32,663 nucleotides of DNA from positions 1-32,663 of the forward strand of contig CAJMRV010000003.1 in assembly GCA_905215795.1 (NCBI GenBank), written 5' to 3'. Origin of the DNA: an uncultured bacterium (lineage in GTDB: Bacteria; Pseudomonadota; Gammaproteobacteria; Burkholderiales; Burkholderiaceae_F). A program made the translations under genes and the position numbers. The notes beneath the pieces were generated by a model, which searched no databases, was not told where the DNA came from, and saw nothing but the letters and a program-made list of their open reading frames with translations. Shown one piece after another: positions 28,540 through 32,663 of the stretch (position 1 is its first letter; every line of letters starts with the position of its first letter).

Positions 28540-31371
28540 ATGCCCACCCTGCTTTTGATCGACGGCTCGAACTACCTGTTCCGTGCCTTCCACGCGCTTC
28601 CTCCCCTCACGACCTCGAGGGGCGAGCCCACCGGAGCCCTCCGCGGCTTCGTGACCATGATCGGCAAAGTCTTCTCGATGGCCCGGCCCGACTACGCCGC
28701 GATCATTTTCGACGCGCCCGGCAAGAACTTCCGCCACGAGCTCTTCCCCGATTACAAGGCCCAACGCCCGCCCATGCCCGAGGAGCTTCGCGCCCAGATC
28801 GAACCGCTCCTCACGATGATCCCCAAGCTCGGCTGGCCGCTCCTGCAGGTCCCCGGGGTGGAGGCCGACGACGTCATGGGCACGCTCGCCCGCGCCGGCG
28901 CCGCCAAGGGCATGAAGGTCGTGCTCGCCACGGGCGACAAGGACATGGCCCAGCTCGTCGACGAGAACGTCGTCCTTCTGAACACGATGAACACCAAGTT
29001 CTACGACGTCGAGGGCGTCAAGGAGAAGTACGGCGTCTATCCCGAACGCATCATCGACTACCTCGCGCTCATGGGCGACAAGGTCGACAACGTCCCCGGC
29101 ATCGACAAGTGCGGCCCGAAGACGGCCGCCAAGTGGCTCGACGCTTACGGCTCGCTCGACGGGATCATCGAGCACGCCGACGAGATCAAGGGCAAGGTCG
29201 GTGGGTACCTGAGGGACGGCATCCCGTTCCTCGGCAAGGCCGTCGAACTCGTCACGATCAAGACCGACTGCGAGCTCCCCGAACCCTACGACGCGCCCGA
29301 GGACCTCGTCCTCAAGCCTGCGCGCCTCGAGGACGTCAAGGCTTTCTCGGACCGCTGGGAGATCTCCGAGACGAGCGTGCGCCGCGGCGCACCGCTCGGC
29401 GTCGAAGGTGAAGCCAAGCGCGTCCCCCGTCCGAGCGAACCCCCGAAGGCGGCGCCCGTGAAGGCGCCGGTGACGGGTCAGCTCGACCTCTTCTCGGGGC
29501 TTTCCGACGAACCCGCCGCTCCGGCCGGTGCCGCCGACGCCGCGCTCGCGCTCCCCGAGGCCGCCGCCGAAGACGCCCTCAACACCGACGAGGTCCCGTT
29601 CGAACTCGTCGACTCCGTCGAGAAGCTCGAGGTGATGGTGAGGATCCTCACGGCCTCTCCGGCCCTGCGTCCCGACGCCATTGAAATCGCCTACTCGGGC
29701 ACCGACCGCCACCCCGACGTGGAGTGGATGTCCGTGGCCCTCAACCCCAACCAGGTCTGGGTGGTCGATATGAAGTCCGTGGACCGCGCCTCGTTCGTCG
29801 AGACCGTTCGTCCCTGGATCGAGGGCGACCGTCCCAAGGTCTTCTACGAAGCCAAGCGCATCCGCCACGTGTTCCGTTCGATGGGACTCGAGGTGGGCGG
29901 CCGCATCGACGACACGATGCTCATGAGCTACGTGATCGAATCGCACCTGAGCCACACGCTCTCCTCGCTCGCCAACCGTTGGCTTCGCCGCTGGGTCGAG
30001 CCGCGTGAATGGCTCGTCGGCTCGGAGACGAAGAAGAGCGCCGCCCCCGCCTCGCTCGAGGCGCTCCACCGCCAGATGGCCGAGGAGGTCGCCGTGAACC
30101 GTGCGCTCCACGCCGTTCTGTCGTGGCGCCTGGCTGAGGAGGAGGGACTGAACGCCATCTACGAGGAGGTCGAACGCCCCCTGATGGACGTGCTCTTTCG
30201 TATGGAATGCGAGGGCGTGCTCGTCGACCGCGACCGTCTCGTCGCGCAGAGCGCCGAGATCGGGACCGAACTGGTCGGCCTCGAGGCGAAGGCCTACGAG
30301 ATCGCCGGGCGCAAGTTCAACCTCGCCAGCCCCAAGCAGCTCGGCGAAGTCCTCTTCGGCGAACTCGGCCTCCCGGTTCTGAAGAAGACGAGTTCGGGCG
30401 CCCCCTCGACCAACGAGGAGGTCCTCACCGAACTCGCGCTCGACTATCCGCTCCCGAAGATCGTCCTCGACGTGAGGAGCCTGAGCAAATTGAAGAGCAC
30501 CTACCTCGACAGCCTCCCGCGTGAGATCGACCCCGAGGACGGGCGCGTGCACACGACGTTCGGCCAGGCCACGGCCGTCACGGGCCGTCTGGCGAGCTCG
30601 AATCCGAACCTTCAGAACATCCCGGTGAGGACGCCCGAGGGACGCCGCGTGCGCGAGGCGTTCGTCGCCCGCGAAGGCTGCCGCATCCTCTCGGCCGACT
30701 ACTCGCAGATCGAACTCCGCATCATGGCCCACCTGAGCGGCGACGAAGGCCTTCTCGCCGCGTTCCGCAACGGCGAGGACATCCACCGCGCTACCGCCGC
30801 GCAGGTCCTCGGCAAGTCCCTCGAGGAGGTCACCCCCGAGGAGCGCCGCCACGCCAAGGTCGTCAACTTCGGCCTGATCTACGGCATGAGCGCCTTCGGC
30901 CTCGCCAAGAACCTCGGCATCGAGCGCACCGCCGCCCAGCACTACATCGACCAGTACTTCCAGCGCTATCCCGGCGTGAAGCGCTACATGGACGAGACGC
31001 GCTTCAAGGCCAAGGAGCAGGGCTATGTCGAGACCGTCTTCGGACGCCGCCTCTGGCTCCCGGACATCCAGAGCCCGCGCCGTCCCGTGCAGCAGGCCGC
31101 CGAGCGCGCCGCGATCAACGCCCCGATGCAGGGCACGGCCGCCGACCTGATCAAGCGCGCCATGATCGCCGTGAGGAAGTGGCTCGACGAGAACCACCAC
31201 CGCTCCCGTCTGATCCTCCAGATCCATGACGAACTCATCCTCGAAGTGCCCGAGGACGAGGTCGAGCTCATGAAAAAGGAGGTCGCCCGCCTGATGAGCG
31301 AGGCCGCCACGCTGAGCGTCCCGCTGATCGCGGACGTGGGCGTGGGCGACAACTGGGAGGAGGCCCACTGA
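28540..31371 (+). CDS. polA: DNA polymerase I
   Basis: Pol I fills gaps and removes primers. The 943-residue product has the 5' nuclease domain (1-290: LLIDGSNYLFRAF, GVEADDVMG, GDKVDNVPGIDKCGPKTA). An Ala/Pro-rich linker contains QLDLF (314-318), then a 3' exonuclease-like domain (about 360-530) and the polymerase. Polymerase motif A is SADYSQIELR (Asp720), motif B is RHAKVVNFGLIYGMSAFG and motif C is IHDELI (Asp897). The 177-residue spacing from Asp720 to Asp897 equals E. coli. Exonuclease acidic motifs are missing: DAIEIAYS (379-386) replaces FDTETD, YEAKRIRH replaces NLKYDRG, and QMAEEVAV replaces YAAEDADV. Proofreading is probably absent. The start at 28540 is by homology; its ribosome site is weak. 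Confidence 0.96.
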   Translation: MPTLLLIDGSNYLFRAFHALPPLTTSRGEPTGALRGFVTMIGKVFSMARPDYAAIIFDAPGKNFRHELFPDYKAQRPPMPEELRAQIEPLLTMIPKLGWPLLQVPGVEADDVMGTLARAGAAKGMKVVLATGDKDMAQLVDENVVLLNTMNTKFYDVEGVKEKYGVYPERIIDYLALMGDKVDNVPGIDKCGPKTAAKWLDAYGSLDGIIEHADEIKGKVGGYLRDGIPFLGKAVELVTIKTDCELPEPYDAPEDLVLKPARLEDVKAFSDRWEISETSVRRGAPLGVEGEAKRVPRPSEPPKAAPVKAPVTGQLDLFSGLSDEPAAPAGAADAALALPEAAAEDALNTDEVPFELVDSVEKLEVMVRILTASPALRPDAIEIAYSGTDRHPDVEWMSVALNPNQVWVVDMKSVDRASFVETVRPWIEGDRPKVFYEAKRIRHVFRSMGLEVGGRIDDTMLMSYVIESHLSHTLSSLANRWLRRWVEPREWLVGSETKKSAAPASLEALHRQMAEEVAVNRALHAVLSWRLAEEEGLNAIYEEVERPLMDVLFRMECEGVLVDRDRLVAQSAEIGTELVGLEAKAYEIAGRKFNLASPKQLGEVLFGELGLPVLKKTSSGAPSTNEEVLTELALDYPLPKIVLDVRSLSKLKSTYLDSLPREIDPEDGRVHTTFGQATAVTGRLASSNPNLQNIPVRTPEGRRVREAFVAREGCRILSADYSQIELRIMAHLSGDEGLLAAFRNGEDIHRATAAQVLGKSLEEVTPEERRHAKVVNFGLIYGMSAFGLAKNLGIERTAAQHYIDQYFQRYPGVKRYMDETRFKAKEQGYVETVFGRRLWLPDIQSPRRPVQQAAERAAINAPMQGTAADLIKRAMIAVRKWLDENHHRSRLILQIHDELILEVPEDEVELMKKEVARLMSEAATLSVPLIADVGVGDNWEEAH

Positions 31372-31400
31372 CGGGCCCGGCCTGACGATCCATGAAGAAA

Positions 31401-31445
31401 ACCGGGGTCCGGAACATCGTTGTTCCGGACCCCGGTCGTGTTTTC
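31401..31445. terminator. bidirectional terminator between polA and the META lipoprotein gene
   Basis: A perfect 15-bp stem (ACCGGGGTCCGGAAC and its complement) with a 6-base loop. TTTT follows within 5 bases on the plus side, and TTTTCTTC on the minus side. Confidence 0.83.
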
Positions 31446-31491
31446 AAAGGGGGAGGGAGCCTCCTCCCTTCAGGCGTCGGTCTTCAGTGCG

Positions 31492-31923
31492 TCAGTGGCA
31501 CGAGCCCATGCGCTCGGGCACGAGGCGGATCACGGGCTTCTTGTCCTCGCCGTAGAAGGTGACCGTTTCACCTTCCTGCGAGCAGTAGCGCGCCTCTGCG
31601 AGCTTGCTGAGGAACGCGTCCTCGACCTTCATGAGCTTGGGGCCGCACATGCGCTTGGTGGCGCCCAGACGGGAGAGGTCGATCTTCACGCCGTTCTGAA
31701 CGAACGTGCCGAGGATGCGGTTGCAGCCGGCGTCGCCCGAGACGCTGCCGTCCTCACCGAATTCGATCGACGGGGGGACTTCGCAGTCCTCACTGGCCCC
31801 GTCGGCCCACATGAGAGCCTGACCCGCGAGCTTGGGGGCGGCCCATTCGGAGTGGGCGGCGCAGCCCGAAAGCGTGAACGCCATGAGCGTTCCGCAGATC
31901 AAGGCGAGAGAGTTTTTCTTCAT
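31492..31923 (-). CDS. META-domain (HslJ-like) lipoprotein
   Basis: A 143-residue lipoprotein: signal with lipobox LSGC (lipidated Cys21), then a META domain (about 50-135) recognised by IEFGEDGSVSGDAGCNRILG and LSRLGATKRMCG...EDAFLSKLAEA. META proteins such as E. coli HslJ are linked to heat or novobiocin tolerance, but their biochemical role is unclear. Several Cys (GCNR, RMCG, RYCS, GSCH) may form disulfides. The start at 31923 is chosen because the signal peptide begins there; the frame is open upstream to 32079, but that part overlaps the promoter. The bidirectional terminator shared with polA follows. Confidence 0.87.
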   Translation of the reverse strand: MKKNSLALICGTLMAFTLSGCAAHSEWAAPKLAGQALMWADGASEDCEVPPSIEFGEDGSVSGDAGCNRILGTFVQNGVKIDLSRLGATKRMCGPKLMKVEDAFLSKLAEARYCSQEGETVTFYGEDKKPVIRLVPERMGSCH

Positions 31924-32050
31924 AGTCAGTTCGATTCCATCAAAGCGTTGGTCCATCGCTTGCGGAAAAGGGTGTTTTCCGTGCGTCGGCGCGTCCGCCT
32001 TCGTGTCGCGGGCAGGGTTTTCGCCCGCATCCGACGGGGCGCCATCCATT

Positions 32051-32079
32051 AGGATACGAAAGGCGTTTCCCTTCGTCAA
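32051..32079 (-). promoter_or_regulatory. sigma-70 promoter of the META lipoprotein gene
   Basis: TTGACG (32079-32074) and TATCCT (32056-32051) on the minus strand, with exactly 17 bases between, giving a leader of about 120 bases. Confidence 0.6.
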
Positions 32080-32111
32080 ATTGCTTATGGAAGTCCTTGG
32101 TGCAATGGGAT

Positions 32112-32117
32112 TAAAAT
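32112..32117 (+). promoter_or_regulatory. -10-like element before the OB-fold protein gene
   Basis: TAAAAT lies 42 bases before the ATG, at a suitable distance; no -35 consensus is visible. Confidence 0.3.
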
Positions 32118-32159
32118 GATTTTCAGAACATCCGTTTTTCCCAACGAACCGGAGTCACT

Positions 32160-32570
32160 ATGCGTATGAATTGGATGGTGGCGGGATTGGTCTGTTCGGT
32201 TGCGGCCTTTCAGATCCATGCCGCCCAGATCAACGTTCCCGAATACGAGGAGAGCGCCTATTCGTCCCTGCAGGACGTGCGCGCGAAAGCCGCCGAGGGC
32301 GACCACGTCAAGGTCCACGGCGTCATCAAGAAATACAACGGCGAGGGCCTCATGGAGATCGTCGACGGGACGGGCTCGATGAACGTCTACGTGCCCCTCG
32401 AGCTCCTCTCGGGGAACACGCCCCAGACGGGCCGCCACGTTTATCTCGATGCCCGCGTCGTGCACAGCCCCTTCGAGCCCGTGCGCCTCGACGTCGACAA
32501 GATCAACTTCGGCATGTGCAAGGAAAAGGCCGAGGTCGACGAAAAGGTCGGCGAGATCATGAAGAAGTGA
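32160..32570 (+). CDS. secreted OB-fold protein, BOF (YgiW/YdeI)-like
   Basis: A 136-residue protein with a Sec signal (1-21, ending in HAA before Gln). It is followed by a segment resembling bacterial OB-fold (BOF) proteins: SLQDVRAKAAEGDHVKVHGVIKKY, MEIVDGTGSMNVYVPLELL and GRHVYLDARVVHSPFEPVRLDVDKINF in order. BOF proteins are small periplasmic proteins induced by stress in enterobacteria. The fit is moderate and the ligand is unknown. The C-terminus is Lys/Glu-rich. GGAG precedes the ATG by about 6 bases; a second ATG two codons later is possible. A probable group II intron begins 42 bases after the stop. Confidence 0.7.
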   Translation: MRMNWMVAGLVCSVAAFQIHAAQINVPEYEESAYSSLQDVRAKAAEGDHVKVHGVIKKYNGEGLMEIVDGTGSMNVYVPLELLSGNTPQTGRHVYLDARVVHSPFEPVRLDVDKINFGMCKEKAEVDEKVGEIMKK

Positions 32571-32611
32571 GGCGCTCCCGGCGCATGAGCGCACGGGTGA
32601 GCCTCTTCCCA

Positions 32612-32663
32612 GTGCGCTGGGCATGCGCAGTATCTAAAGGGTGAAAGTCCCGAAGGGCGGGAA
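32612..32663 (+). mobile_element. 5' end of a probable group II intron (truncated by window edge)
   Basis: The sequence starts with GTGCG, the conserved 5' boundary of bacterial group II introns. About 28 bases later it contains AGGGTGAAAGTCCCG, the GGTGAAAGTCC-type domain I motif common in these introns, flanked by complementary GGG/CCC pairs. Only 52 bases are visible, so the reverse-transcriptase gene and domain V cannot be checked. Confidence 0.6.

Noticed and set aside
28456..31368. 970-codon open frame antisense to polA
   Set aside because: Same codon-bias shadow effect; the sense strand has all Pol I motifs.
31924..32079. 52-residue extension of the META lipoprotein
   Set aside because: The lipoprotein signal starts at 31923, and the upstream part overlaps a good promoter.
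1..32663. CRISPR array, prophage or conjugative element
   Set aside because: No regularly spaced repeats, phage structural genes or transfer genes were seen; the only mobile-element signs are the intron end and the possible IS remnant.

Overview
The window looks like chromosomal DNA of a high-GC betaproteobacterium of the order Burkholderiales, most likely a gut Sutterellaceae relative (Sutterella/Parasutterella type). The taxonomic call is inference. It rests on the tig-clpP-clpX-lon-tRNA-Val-tRNA-Asp-ppiD order, the polA/DUF2782/BPSS1780-type membrane protein neighbourhood, and a secreted flavin-dependent reductase of the kind that is abundant in asaccharolytic gut Burkholderiales. All protein identifications come from reading motifs; no database search was possible.

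Layout. 1-800: the 5' part of a tRNA-Leu gene and a small lipoprotein gene, both on the minus strand. 880-10060: protein quality control, with trigger factor, ClpP, ClpX and Lon (behind a convincing sigma-32 promoter), then tRNA-Val and tRNA-Asp, then the membrane-anchored chaperone/isomerase PpiD. 10270-11824: a lone FGGY sugar kinase on the minus strand, separated from ppiD by two opposed terminators with a 65-nt pure purine tract between them. 12364-17030: topoisomerase IV (parE, parC). 17190-19070: a NarX-like histidine kinase with no response regulator in the window. 19211-20443: a LysN/MocR-type aminotransferase on the minus strand. 20444-21648: about 1.2 kb without a recognisable gene, strongly G-over-C skewed, ending in tandem ACTGACCCC repeats. 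21649-24099: a periplasmic FMN/FAD reductase whose active-site positions match urocanate reductase, then a TetR-family regulator. 26926-24214 (minus strand): a redox cluster of 7Fe ferredoxin, ferredoxin-NADP reductase, soluble RnfB-like protein and endonuclease III. 27129-31371: BPSS1780-type membrane protein and DUF2782 protein divergent from polA. 31492-32570: a META-domain lipoprotein and a secreted OB-fold (BOF-like) protein. The last 52 bases look like the 5' end of a group II intron.

How it fits together. The first third folds proteins (Tig, PpiD) and degrades them (ClpXP, Lon), with heat-shock control visible at lon. The middle decatenates DNA. The second half combines anaerobic or alternative electron flow (flavin reductase, ferredoxin, Fpr, RnfB) with DNA repair (Nth, Pol I).

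Most worth a second look: the urocanate-reductase active-site signature; an apparently dead proofreading domain plus an internal QLDLF clamp-binding motif in Pol I; an acidic 90-residue N-terminal extension on ParC; a histone-H1-like basic tail on Lon, with hupB absent from its usual place; the G-skewed gene-free kilobase; and the partial group II intron.
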